A stretch of 64,000 nucleotides of DNA from Burkholderia cepacia. GTDB lineage: Bacteria > Pseudomonadota > Gammaproteobacteria > Burkholderiales > Burkholderiaceae. Under the pieces are notes generated by a model, which was not told the DNA's origin, made no database searches, and was given only the letters and a program-made list of their open reading frames with translations. Made by a program: the position numbers and the translations under genes. The stretch lies in NCBI RefSeq assembly GCF_001718835.1, contig NZ_CP013444.1:992001-1056000 (forward strand), given 5' to 3'. Positions 54,478 to 63,353 of this stretch are shown one piece after another (positions within the stretch are counted from its first letter, which is position 1; the number at the start of each line of letters is the position of its first letter).

Positions 54478-55335
54478 ATGAAATCGCTTCTGGTGGCTTC
54501 GGCCCATGGTGGTACAGGCAGAACGACGCTGGTGTGTCAGTTCGCCCATTATCTTCGCCTCGTGCGTGGATATCGGGTGTTGGTGATTGATCTGGCCGAG
54601 CCGGCATGTAGTGCCATTTCGCTCACGCGAGGCGCGGGCACACGCATGATGAAGCGCCGGCCGCTCAATGTTCGGTCCGACCGACTGCCTGATACGACCA
54701 TACCGTACATTGGCGTGCTTGCCGCACACGCCATTGCGGGCATCGCGTATCACGCCGATCCGGCTGGCGCGCGTTGTTACGCCAACTTGCGACACTTGCT
54801 GTCCCAGGTCGCTCCGTTGTTCGACGTCTGCCTGATCGACAGTCCGCCGTGGCCTGATTCGCGTGCCATTTGCGCGGCAGCGCTGGTGGACGCGCTGGTC
54901 AGTCCGGTTTTCTTGTCGCCGGACACGCTGGAGCAGGTCGTCGATTTCATCAATGGCGGCAACGGTGTGCGCAATGTACGAGCCCGGCTCAACCCGTCGC
55001 TGTGCTTTATCGGCATGGTCCCCAACTGCGTCGAGCCAACGCCACGGCAGCAGACCCAGCTCAAGTGGTTCGAGGCGTCCATGGGCGCATGGCTGGTTCC
55101 GCACGATCAAAGTCCTGGGGGCTCTCTACTGCTGCCTCGGCTCGACGTCATTTCGCAAGCTCAGGCGGATGGGATATCGATTGCGGATCTCGTTCACGCT
55201 GATTTGGCAACTAATCGCGAGTGGGAGGGCCTGAGCGCGTGTTTCGACGTGCTCGCTCGGCGGCTCGATTCGGCGGGTGTATCGGCTGATGAAGTGGCGT
55301 CGCAGCCGAAACGGGTCGAGGCGTGCCATGCGTAA
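54478..55335 (+). CDS. ParA/MinD-type ATPase
   Basis: 285 residues from ATG 54478. The deviant Walker A is in LLVASAHGGTGRTTLVCQFA (K-G-G-T-x-K-T altered to H-G-G-T-G-R-T-T: the signature lysine is Arg), then VLVIDLAEPA and CLIDSPPWPDSR. ParA-like proteins partition or position mobile DNA or secretion machinery. It overlaps the next gene by eight bases and leads the mating-pore operon. Confidence 0.8.
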   Translation: MKSLLVASAHGGTGRTTLVCQFAHYLRLVRGYRVLVIDLAEPACSAISLTRGAGTRMMKRRPLNVRSDRLPDTTIPYIGVLAAHAIAGIAYHADPAGARCYANLRHLLSQVAPLFDVCLIDSPPWPDSRAICAAALVDALVSPVFLSPDTLEQVVDFINGGNGVRNVRARLNPSLCFIGMVPNCVEPTPRQQTQLKWFEASMGAWLVPHDQSPGGSLLLPRLDVISQAQADGISIADLVHADLATNREWEGLSACFDVLARRLDSAGVSADEVASQPKRVEACHA

Positions 55336-55876
55336 TTTCGCGTTGATTCTGGACGTGCGACGAGCGCTTTGGCGTGGTGTGGCGTCGCTTGCTGTCGTAC
55401 TTGGCATGTCGATGACGTGGCCCGATGTTGTTCGGGCGGATGAATGGGGCTGTCAGGTGATGTTGTGTCTGTCGAACCCGGGTGGCTCGGAGCAATACAC
55501 CGAATGCGAGCCACCAATCGAAAGATTGTGGGCCGCGCTGCGACACGGCGATCCTTTTCCAAGCTGTGATTTCGGTACAGGTGGCACGCAGGTTGGATCG
55601 GCAACCAACACGTTCGCCAGCGTCGGTTATTGCCGTGAAGACTTGCTGGTCTGGGGCGGGCCGGAGCAGAGCGAACTGCTGTGCCGAGCAACTGGCGCAA
55701 TCAACGTCACGTTCGGCAATCAACTCTATACCCGCGTTTGGTGGGGCGTCGACGGACAGGGACCGACGATCACGGAATTCTATGGCGAGGGCAGCACGCA
55801 GTTGGCCTATGACCCTGCGAAGTCAGCGGCGTATTTCCTGCAGCAGGTCGATCGCCTTGGCCGGGAGAATCGATGA
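55328..55876 (+). CDS. Exported Cys-rich protein of the transfer operon
   Basis: 182 residues from ATG 55328, with a signal peptide (ALWRGVASLAVVLGMSMTWP, then ADEW). The mature part has several cysteines (WGCQVMLCLSNPGG, CEPPIERLWAALRHG, FPSC) likely paired in the periplasm. I have an impression of similar proteins beside VirB1 on broad-host plasmids, but no assigned function. It overlaps virB1 by four bases. Confidence 0.75.
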   Translation: MRNFALILDVRRALWRGVASLAVVLGMSMTWPDVVRADEWGCQVMLCLSNPGGSEQYTECEPPIERLWAALRHGDPFPSCDFGTGGTQVGSATNTFASVGYCREDLLVWGGPEQSELLCRATGAINVTFGNQLYTRVWWGVDGQGPTITEFYGEGSTQLAYDPAKSAAYFLQQVDRLGRENR

Positions 55877-56553
55877 TGCCGCTCGATTTCTTGTCGCTCG
55901 CGCAACAGTGCGCGCCGCAGATCGCCCCGGCCACGATGACGGCGATCGTGCGTACTGAATCAGGATTCAATCCCTACGCGATCGGCGTCGTACATGGCCG
56001 GCTGCGTCGACAGCCATCGAATGCCGCCGAAGCAGTGGCGACGGTGCGCATGTTAGAGGCGGCCGGCTGGAACTTCAGTGTCGGACTCGCGCAGGTGAAT
56101 CGGGCGAACTGGCTGGCCTATGGGTTGACCCCCGAGAACGCGTTCGAGCCCTGCCGCAACCTGACGACAGGCGCCGCGATCCTCGAGCGCTGTTTTGCCG
56201 CGGCGCTGAAGTTCAGACAGTTCCATCCAGCGGCCGATTATCAGGTTGATGTACAGACAGCGCTGCGCGCGGGCCTGTCCTGCTATGCGAGTGGCAATTT
56301 CTCGACCGGCTACCAGACGAGATACGTACACCGTGTCGTGGAGAACGCGGCGGCGCAATCCTCTCCGAAGCCGTCCGTGCCGGCGATCGCTCCTATTCCG
56401 GTCGTGCCGATTGATTCGGCGGCACCAATCCGGGCACCTTGGTCTCGATCTGCGATTCCGCAGCCATCGCGACAAGGTCAGGATGGGGTGAATGCGGCGT
56501 CGCCCGCGACGGATCCGCAGCGCGAACCGGACGGTAGTGCAGTGGTGTTCTAA
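55873..56553 (+). CDS. virB1: VirB1-type lytic transglycosylase
   Basis: 226 residues. SLT-fold features: ATMTAIVRTESGFNPYAIGV (catalytic Glu), FSVGLAQVNRANWLAYGL and NLTTGAAILERCF, plus a Pro/Ala-rich tail. It opens peptidoglycan for the mating pore. First VirB gene in the operon. Confidence 0.9.
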   Translation: MMPLDFLSLAQQCAPQIAPATMTAIVRTESGFNPYAIGVVHGRLRRQPSNAAEAVATVRMLEAAGWNFSVGLAQVNRANWLAYGLTPENAFEPCRNLTTGAAILERCFAAALKFRQFHPAADYQVDVQTALRAGLSCYASGNFSTGYQTRYVHRVVENAAAQSSPKPSVPAIAPIPVVPIDSAAPIRAPWSRSAIPQPSRQGQDGVNAASPATDPQREPDGSAVVF

Positions 56554-56601
56554 CTCGCCATTTAAAGAATCGAGTAGCGATCAAGCGAACAGGAGCAAAA
56601 C

Positions 56602-56943
56602 GTGTATTTAGGAATGCGATTCAAATCACGAAGATTCGGTGGATGGTCGATGCAATCGCGGTCCGACCGAACGGCGGCGCGCGTAATTGCTCTTGCTGCT
56701 TCGTCCCTGATGTTCACGACTCCGGCTTGGGCGCAACTCTCCCAGGTCAATACGCTGTTGAACACGATCCAGACGACGCTGTTGGGCGTCGGTGGCGTGA
56801 TTTGTTCGATTGCCATCATCTGGGCGGGTTTCCGGATGATGTTCCAGCACGCCCGGTTCGGCGATATCGCGAATGTGTTTATCGGCGGCCTGTTCGTCGG
56901 TTGCGCGACCGTCATCGCCGGCATGCTGATTCCGACGAGTTGA
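56602..56943 (+). CDS. virB2: VirB2/TrbC-type pilin
   Basis: 113 residues from GTG 56602 (AGGAG six bases before). A long prepilin signal ends at TPAWA, followed by a mature subunit with two membrane helices (TLLGVGGVICSIAIIWAGFR and IFIGG-like FVGCATVIAGML). Major pilus subunit. Confidence 0.88.
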   Translation: MYLGMRFKSRRFGGWSMQSRSDRTAARVIALAASSLMFTTPAWAQLSQVNTLLNTIQTTLLGVGGVICSIAIIWAGFRMMFQHARFGDIANVFIGGLFVGCATVIAGMLIPTS

Positions 56944-56960
56944 TTCGGGGGCGCCGAACC

Positions 56961-57281
56961 ATGCGCGCACTCAAGGATCCCGTCTTCAAGGGCTGCACGC
57001 GTCCCGCGATGCTCTGGGGGGTGCCGCTGGTGCCTTTTCTGATGGTCGGCGGCGGCATGCTGATTCCTGCCATCTGGGCATTGCTAGCTAGCCCCCCGCT
57101 GGGCGTCGCGATCCTCCTTCTGATGATTCCCGTGTTCGTTGCGATGCGGGTGATCACGCGCCATGACGACCAGCGGCTAGCGCAGCGCGCGCAACGTGTT
57201 CGCATGGCGCTGCGCCAGCGCAATCGCCGCTTCTGGGGCGTGCATGCCTATGTGCCGGTGCGCCTGAAGAGGAGGGCGTGA
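56961..57281 (+). CDS. virB3: VirB3-type inner-membrane protein
   Basis: 106 residues from ATG 56961: ALKDPVFKGCTRPAMLWGVP is the family opening, with two membrane segments and a basic tail. VirB3 works with VirB4 in pilus assembly. It ends two bases before virB4. Confidence 0.88.
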   Translation: MRALKDPVFKGCTRPAMLWGVPLVPFLMVGGGMLIPAIWALLASPPLGVAILLLMIPVFVAMRVITRHDDQRLAQRAQRVRMALRQRNRRFWGVHAYVPVRLKRRA

Positions 57282-57282
57282 C

Positions 57283-59751
57283 ATGCGGGCTAAATCACAA
57301 ATCATGTCCGTCGCGAGCCGGGAAGTACCGCTGGCTGGCTATATCCCGTACTCGACGCATGTGACCGACCATGTCATCAAGACGCGCGAAGGCGACTACC
57401 TGCAGATCTGGAAGATCGCCGGCATCGCGTTTGAGGCGGCCGACCCCGCCGACATCCTCGCGCGGCATGACGGGTTCAACCAGTTCGTGCGCGGGCTCGC
57501 GGGCGGCCATGTCGCGCTGTGGTCGCATCGTCTGCGTCGACGGGTGTCGGAACGGTTTTCGACGCACTACCGCAACCGTTTCTGCGAGGAGCTCGCGACA
57601 CGCTACTACGCGAGCTTTGCGGGCTACCGGATGATGGCCAACGAGTTGTATCTGACGGTGGTTTACCGGCCAAACCGCACTCGCCTCGGACGTGTCTTCA
57701 GCCGTGCGGCACGCCGTACGCGCGACGATATCCGTCGCGATCAGCTCGACGCACTGAAGGTAATGGCGGAGCTTGCCGCTCAGGTCGAATCGAGCCTCAA
57801 ACCCTACGATCCAGTTGCGCTCGGCGTCTATCGCCGGCTGAGTCCCGCCGCGCCGACCGCGCGCCGCTTTTCGTCAGCGCTGGAACTGCTCGGCTATCTG
57901 GTCAACGGGGTCTGGGAGTTCGAGCCCGTGCCAGCCGGCCCGATTCGCGAGGCACTGCCGATTTCTCGGCTCTTCGTCGGCGCCGAGAAAATCGAGATTC
58001 GCATGCCGACGGCGACGCGCTTCGCGGCGATGCTCGACCTCAAGGATTACCCGGAAGATACCGAACCCGGCCTGCTTAATGGCCTGTTGTACGGCGACTT
58101 CGAGTATATCGAGACGCAGAGTTTCACGATCCTGGACAAGCCCACGGCGAAGGAAGCGCTCGAGCGGCAGCGCAATCAGCTCATCGCGGGTGAGGATGTG
58201 GCCGTGTCCCAAGTCGAGGCGATCGACCACGCGCTCGATGACCTGATCAACGGGAATTTCGTTCTCGGCGAGTATCACTATTCGCTGGCAGTGCTTGGCG
58301 ACTCGCTGGACGAGGTGTCCCGAAGTGTCGCGAAGGCCCGTACGCAACTGGCCGATGCCGGCTTCCAGACGGCGCTGATCGATCTCGTGGCTGATGCTGC
58401 TTGGTTCGCGCAACTGCCGGCTAACTGGCGCTACCGGCCGCGCGAGGCGAAGCTCACGTCGCGCAATTTTTGCGGCCTGTCGAGCCTGCACAACTTCGCA
58501 ACCGGCAAGCGAGACGGCAATCCATGGGGCGAGGCGATCACGATCGTCAAGACACCCAGCGGCCAGCCGCTCTATCTGAACTTCCACGCGACATCGGATA
58601 AGCAGGACTCGCTCGACGAGAAGGCGCTCGCCAACACCCAGATCATCGGCCGGGCTGGCGCGGGCAAGACGGTGCTTGAGCTGTTCCTGCTAGCGATGGC
58701 GACTAAGTACGGCATCACCGCGGTGCTGTTCGACAAGGATCGCGGCACGGAGATTGCGATTCGGGCGATGGGCGGCACCTATACCGTGTTCCGCCGTGGT
58801 GAGCCAACCGGGTTGAACCCGTTCCAGATGGTACCGGATGAGCCGGTGATCGATTTTTGGGAGCGTCTGGTACGCAAGCTCGTCGACATCGGTGAGCCGC
58901 TGTTCGCGAGGGACGAACTCGACATCTCGCGCGCCGTGCGCGAGGTCGCGCGCATGGACAAGCCCCTGCGTCGCCTGTCGATGGTACGGCAACTCCTGCC
59001 GAATGTGGGCGAGAACAGCCTGCATGCGCGCCTCGCGAAATGGTGTGCGGGCGGGCGTCTGGGGTGGGTGCTCGACAACCCGACCGACCATATCGATCTG
59101 GCGCATGCAGACGTGTTCGGTTTCGATGACACCGAGCTGCTTGACGACGCAGAGGTCTCGACGCCCGTCACGATGTACCTGCTACACCGGACCGAAAACC
59201 TGATCGATGGGCGGCGCTTCATCTACGTGATGACTGAGTTCTGGAAGCGCTTGGGCGATCCGGTCTTCACGGATTTTGCGAAGAACAAGCAGAAGACGAT
59301 CCGCAAGCAGAACGGGCTCGGAATTTTTGATACCCAGTCACCGGCCGACGTGCTGCGCAGCGAGATCGCGAGCGCGCTGATCGAGCAGAGCGCGACATTC
59401 TTCTTCCTGCCGAATCCACGTGCCGATTACGACGATTACGTGCATGGCTTCAAGCTGACCGAGGCCGAATTCAACATCGTGCGCAACTTGGGCGAGAACA
59501 GCCGCCTGTTCCTCGTCAAGCAGGGCCATCGCTCGGCCATCGGCCGACTCGATCTCGCGGGTCTTGGCGATGTGCTCGATGTGTTATCGGGTACGACCGA
59601 CAACGTGGAGTTGCTCGACACGATCCGCGCCCAGGTCGGCGACGCGCCGCGAGACTGGTTGCCCGTGTTCCATGAGCGGCTTGCGAAGCGTCGCGCGGCT
59701 CAGGTCAGCGCGCGCCAGGCTCAATTGCTGGGGCCGGGAGGTGGGCGATGA
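57283..59751 (+). CDS. virB4: VirB4-type transfer ATPase
   Basis: 822 residues. The N-terminal CagE/VirB4 domain (YIPYSTHVTDHVIKTREGDY) precedes the ATPase domain with Walker A IIGRAGAGKTVLELF (near residue 455) and a later FIYVMTEFWK Walker B-like region. It powers pilus biogenesis and substrate transfer. It overlaps virB6 by four bases. Confidence 0.93.
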   Translation: MRAKSQIMSVASREVPLAGYIPYSTHVTDHVIKTREGDYLQIWKIAGIAFEAADPADILARHDGFNQFVRGLAGGHVALWSHRLRRRVSERFSTHYRNRFCEELATRYYASFAGYRMMANELYLTVVYRPNRTRLGRVFSRAARRTRDDIRRDQLDALKVMAELAAQVESSLKPYDPVALGVYRRLSPAAPTARRFSSALELLGYLVNGVWEFEPVPAGPIREALPISRLFVGAEKIEIRMPTATRFAAMLDLKDYPEDTEPGLLNGLLYGDFEYIETQSFTILDKPTAKEALERQRNQLIAGEDVAVSQVEAIDHALDDLINGNFVLGEYHYSLAVLGDSLDEVSRSVAKARTQLADAGFQTALIDLVADAAWFAQLPANWRYRPREAKLTSRNFCGLSSLHNFATGKRDGNPWGEAITIVKTPSGQPLYLNFHATSDKQDSLDEKALANTQIIGRAGAGKTVLELFLLAMATKYGITAVLFDKDRGTEIAIRAMGGTYTVFRRGEPTGLNPFQMVPDEPVIDFWERLVRKLVDIGEPLFARDELDISRAVREVARMDKPLRRLSMVRQLLPNVGENSLHARLAKWCAGGRLGWVLDNPTDHIDLAHADVFGFDDTELLDDAEVSTPVTMYLLHRTENLIDGRRFIYVMTEFWKRLGDPVFTDFAKNKQKTIRKQNGLGIFDTQSPADVLRSEIASALIEQSATFFFLPNPRADYDDYVHGFKLTEAEFNIVRNLGENSRLFLVKQGHRSAIGRLDLAGLGDVLDVLSGTTDNVELLDTIRAQVGDAPRDWLPVFHERLAKRRAAQVSARQAQLLGPGGGR

Positions 59752-60905
59752 GCGGCCTCTTTACCGCCGTGGGCGGCACCCTCGAGAACGGCATGTCGAC
59801 CTACGTTACGAACGTGTCGTCGGCGCTTTCCGGTGCGCTCGTACCTGTTGTGACGACGGCTGTCGCGATCTGGGTACTTTCTTATGGCCTCGCGGTGGTG
59901 CGTGGCGAAGCCCACGAGGCGGTGCCGGCCTTTGCCTGGCGTGGGCTGAAAGTGGCGATCACGCTGGCGTTCGCGCTGAGCTCCGGGATTTACCAGCAGC
60001 AAGTCGTCAGCGCTGTCAACGGCGCGACGGCGGGGCTGGCCCAGACAATCCAGAACGCGGCGAACACGACGGGCGGTGGCAATCCGGGATGCGGCTCGGC
60101 CAACGGCAGCAGTGTGACGGGACAGGGTGCTGCGACCACCATCTACCAGACGCTTGACTGCTACGACCAACAGGTCGACCTCGTGATGGACGCCTACTTC
60201 AACAAGGCGACACACGAGGGAATCAGCCCGAGCGGCCTGGCCGCCGCGATTGGGGATTTCCTGTGTGGCCTGATTGCCGCGCTCGGCGGCTCGATCTTTT
60301 TGATCGTCCTGGCCTTCGAGGTCGTGATGGCGAGGATGCTGCTCGAACTCGTGCTCGGCCTCGGCCCGATCTTTATTGCCTGTGCAGCGTTTGCGCCGAC
60401 CGCACGCTTTTTCGAAGCGTGGACCGCAAAGCTCGCCAATTACGCGTTGCTGCAGGTTCTCGTCGCCGCCTTTCTCGGTATGGCGCTCACGGCGTTCTCG
60501 GCCGATCTCACATCCCTCCATGCGACGAGCAGTTCACCCGGTGCTGATGCGTCGGCCCTGATGCAAGCCATTTCCGCCTCCCTTGACGATACCGCCCCGG
60601 CGGCTGCCGCGATTGGTCTGTTTGCGACCGGTGTGTTCCTCGCGATGGTCGGTTGGCAGTTGCCATCCGTTGCGGCCGGGCTGTCTGGTGGCGCGACCCT
60701 GTCGGGCTTCGGCGCGTTCGTGGCGGGCATGGCGTCGCGAAGCCTCGTCACGGCGATCGGACGGGCGGTCAGCCGCAACGGCCGCGGGCCACGGCCCGGT
60801 GGAGAGATTCACGACCGGACGGGTTCAGGTGGAGGATCGGGCGGTAGTGGGGTGCCGGCATACCAGCGCGCTGCATGCGCGAATCTGGGCCAGCAGGTCA
60901 GTTGA
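59748..60905 (+). CDS. virB6: VirB6/TrbL-type membrane channel protein
   Basis: 385 residues with five to seven membrane segments, a central periplasmic Gly/Asn-rich loop (NTTGGGNPGCGSANG) and the family region ILVLGLGPIFIACAAFAPT-like LELVLGLGPIFIACAAFAP. C-terminal Gly/Ser-rich cytoplasmic tail. Inner-membrane channel component. Here it precedes virB5, unlike the Agrobacterium order. Confidence 0.88.
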   Translation: MSGLFTAVGGTLENGMSTYVTNVSSALSGALVPVVTTAVAIWVLSYGLAVVRGEAHEAVPAFAWRGLKVAITLAFALSSGIYQQQVVSAVNGATAGLAQTIQNAANTTGGGNPGCGSANGSSVTGQGAATTIYQTLDCYDQQVDLVMDAYFNKATHEGISPSGLAAAIGDFLCGLIAALGGSIFLIVLAFEVVMARMLLELVLGLGPIFIACAAFAPTARFFEAWTAKLANYALLQVLVAAFLGMALTAFSADLTSLHATSSSPGADASALMQAISASLDDTAPAAAAIGLFATGVFLAMVGWQLPSVAAGLSGGATLSGFGAFVAGMASRSLVTAIGRAVSRNGRGPRPGGEIHDRTGSGGGSGGSGVPAYQRAACANLGQQVS

Positions 60906-60921
60906 AGAGGAGGTGATGACC

Positions 60922-61617
60922 ATGAATGGACGAAGCAGATGGATGAGTGCCGCATTCATGTGGGCGGCAGGGTGCGCCGGTGCCCAGTCGCAGGGTATCC
61001 CGGTCTATGACGCGCAGAACGTGGTGCAGGCCATCGCCACCGTCGGTCAGCTCAAGCAGCAAGTGCAGCAGGAGATCCAGATCTTCCAATCGACGGTCGG
61101 CACGCGTGGCTTCGGCGCGCTCCTGAGCAATCCGGTCGTCGCCAACTCGTTGCCATCGAACTGGCAGAGCGTCTATACGGCGATCCAGAACGGCGGCTAC
61201 GCAGGCCTGACGGGCAACGCACAGGCGTTGCGTTCGGCCAGCCAGATCTACAACTGCGAGGACCAGACCGGGGTCGATCAGCAGGTGTGCCAGCGCGCGC
61301 TCAACAAGCCCTACCAGGACAAGGCGTTCGGCCTGCAAGCCTACCAGACCGAATTGCAGGAACTGAACCAGATCCAGAGCCTGGCCCAACAGATCGACGC
61401 GACCCAGGACCCGAAGGGCGTCGCGGAGTTGCAGGCGCGCATCCAGGCCGAATCCACGGCGGTCGGCAACGAGATGACGAAACTGCAGCTCTTCCGGATG
61501 CTGGCCGAGACCGAGGACAAGCTCATGGTCGAGCAGCAGAGCGAACTGGTGTTGAGCCGAGCGGGCAAGACCAACCGGCTGCAGGATCGGATGGTGCCCG
61601 CGTCATTCGGAAACTGA
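60922..61617 (+). CDS. virB5: VirB5-type minor pilin/adhesin
   Basis: 231 residues from ATG 60922, with GAGGAGG eight bases before. Short signal (AAFMWAAGCAGAQSQGIPVY), then helical coiled regions (TVGQLKQQVQQEIQIF, ELNQIQSLAQQID). Matches TrbJ/VirB5 proteins at the pilus tip. Confidence 0.87.
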   Translation: MNGRSRWMSAAFMWAAGCAGAQSQGIPVYDAQNVVQAIATVGQLKQQVQQEIQIFQSTVGTRGFGALLSNPVVANSLPSNWQSVYTAIQNGGYAGLTGNAQALRSASQIYNCEDQTGVDQQVCQRALNKPYQDKAFGLQAYQTELQELNQIQSLAQQIDATQDPKGVAELQARIQAESTAVGNEMTKLQLFRMLAETEDKLMVEQQSELVLSRAGKTNRLQDRMVPASFGN

Positions 61618-61627
61618 GGCGATCACC

Positions 61628-61831
61628 ATGTCCATGCTGACTTCCCTGACGTTGGCCGGGTGCCTTGCCTGGAGTCTGGCCGCCTGCAGCAGCGGGCCGC
61701 CGAAGCTGGTATTGCCGGACGGCTTGCATCGTGTGCCGGTCAACCGCGTGCCGCCGACGCCTGATGTGCCAACTACAGTGCCGGCCGCTCCGGACCGGGC
61801 CACTTTCCCGGACGCGGGAGACCGGTCATGA
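61628..61831 (+). CDS. virB7: Small lipoprotein (VirB7-like position)
   Basis: 67 residues with a lipobox (SLAACSSG) and a Pro-rich tail. Between virB5 and virB8 it fits the VirB7 slot that stabilises VirB9 at the outer membrane. It overlaps virB8 by four bases. Symbol from position. Confidence 0.75.
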   Translation: MSMLTSLTLAGCLAWSLAACSSGPPKLVLPDGLHRVPVNRVPPTPDVPTTVPAAPDRATFPDAGDRS

Positions 61832-62532
61832 GCGCGTCGCACGATTATGGGCGCGTGCTCGACATTGAGGCGTCGCTGACCCACCTGCAGGAGCGCTCCG
61901 AACGGCGCGCGTGGCATGTCACCTATGCGGCGATTGGCGTCGCGGTGCTCAGCACCACGGCGCTCGCGGTGATGGTGCCGTTCTATCGCGTGGTACCGCT
62001 TCCCATCGAGGTCGATCGCCTGACGGGCGAATCCCAAGTGATCGACGTGCTCGACGCGCGCCATGTGCATACGAAGGAAATCCAGGACAAGCACTGGGTC
62101 GAGACTTATGTGCGCGCACGCGAGCGCTACGACTGGGGCCTGCTGCAGATGGACTACGACAGCGTGCTCGCGATGAGCGATGACGTGGTCGCCCGTGATT
62201 ATCGCGGTATCTACAGCGGTCCCGATGCACTGGATCGGCAGTTGGGGCCCGGCCTCGAGCGGCGCATCCGGATTCTGTCGGTTACGCTGCCGCCCGACGA
62301 ACCCGGTCATGCGGTCGTGCATGTCGAACGTACGTCGCTCAGGAATGGTGAAGCCCATACCGTACCCGCGCAGCGTTTCGTGATCACACTGGCTTATACG
62401 TACCGGCCGCCCGTATTCACACGTGAGAGCGTGGCGATTGCGAACCCGTTCGGCTTCAAGGTGACGGCCTACAGCCGTGACGCGGAATATACGCCACCGG
62501 CGTCCGCAGCGGCTACCGGAGGCACGCCATGA
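61828..62532 (+). CDS. virB8: VirB8-type bitopic core protein
   Basis: 234 residues: a short cytoplasmic start, one membrane helix (IGVAVLSTTALAVMVPFY) and the NTF2-like periplasmic domain (RYDWGLLQMDYDSVLAMSDD). Assembly scaffold of the mating pore. Overlaps virB9 by four bases. Confidence 0.92.
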   Translation: MSASHDYGRVLDIEASLTHLQERSERRAWHVTYAAIGVAVLSTTALAVMVPFYRVVPLPIEVDRLTGESQVIDVLDARHVHTKEIQDKHWVETYVRARERYDWGLLQMDYDSVLAMSDDVVARDYRGIYSGPDALDRQLGPGLERRIRILSVTLPPDEPGHAVVHVERTSLRNGEAHTVPAQRFVITLAYTYRPPVFTRESVAIANPFGFKVTAYSRDAEYTPPASAAATGGTP

Positions 62533-63353
62533 AGACGCTTCCCTTTGGTATCACGCTGGCGAGCCTGCTGTTTGCGGGTGTGGCTCGCGCGTTCGATCTG
62601 CCGGGGTGGAACGACGACTCGCGCGTCCGTCAGGCGATCTATCGCGCGGATGAGGTCGTACGCGTTGAGGCGCAGCGCGGCTTTGCGACGCACATTGCGC
62701 TCGATCCACACGAGCACATTCAGGTCGTCGCGCCCGGAGACCGGGATGGCTGGCAGGTGGTCGCGAACAAGGGTGATCACGACGTATACCTGAAGCCGCA
62801 GCTCGCCGCGCACGACTCGAACCTCGAGATCCGTACTGACCGGCGCAGCTACAGCTTCGATCTGGTGGTGTTGCCGCTCAAGGCAAAGTTCGGCAACGAC
62901 CGTGTGATGTACCGCGTGACCTTCGTCTATCCGGACGAACTGGCGAAACAGGCGCATGGGGATTCGGATGCTGGGTGGGTCGCGAAGCGCCTGGCGCAGC
63001 TGCCGGCCGTGCGCAACGCACGGTACTCGACGCAGGTCATGCCGGACTCGGACGACATCGCGCCGACCGCAGCATGGGATGACGGGCGCTTTACCTATCT
63101 GCGCATTCCGAACAACCGGCGCATGCCGGCGATTTTCCGGGTGGCCGACGATGGCACGGAAAGCGTGGTCGACAAACACGTCGAAGGCGACACGATCGTC
63201 GTGCACGAGGTCGCGAAACGTTTCGTGCTGCGGCTCGGCAATGAGGTCGTTGGAATCTGGAACGACGCTTACGACATGGACGGCGTGCCGCCCCATGACG
63301 GCACGACGGTCAACGGCGTGAAGCGTGTTATGCGGAGTCACGGCGATGAATGA
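62529..63353 (+). CDS. virB9: VirB9-type outer-membrane core protein
   Basis: 274 residues with a signal peptide (FGITLASLLFAGVARAFDLP). The CagX/VirB9 pattern follows: DSRVRQAIYRADEVVRVEAQ, NLEIRTDRRSYSFDLVV and the C-terminal VVDKHVEGDTIVVHEVAKRF. Overlaps virB10 by eight bases. Confidence 0.92.
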   Translation: MKTLPFGITLASLLFAGVARAFDLPGWNDDSRVRQAIYRADEVVRVEAQRGFATHIALDPHEHIQVVAPGDRDGWQVVANKGDHDVYLKPQLAAHDSNLEIRTDRRSYSFDLVVLPLKAKFGNDRVMYRVTFVYPDELAKQAHGDSDAGWVAKRLAQLPAVRNARYSTQVMPDSDDIAPTAAWDDGRFTYLRIPNNRRMPAIFRVADDGTESVVDKHVEGDTIVVHEVAKRFVLRLGNEVVGIWNDAYDMDGVPPHDGTTVNGVKRVMRSHGDE

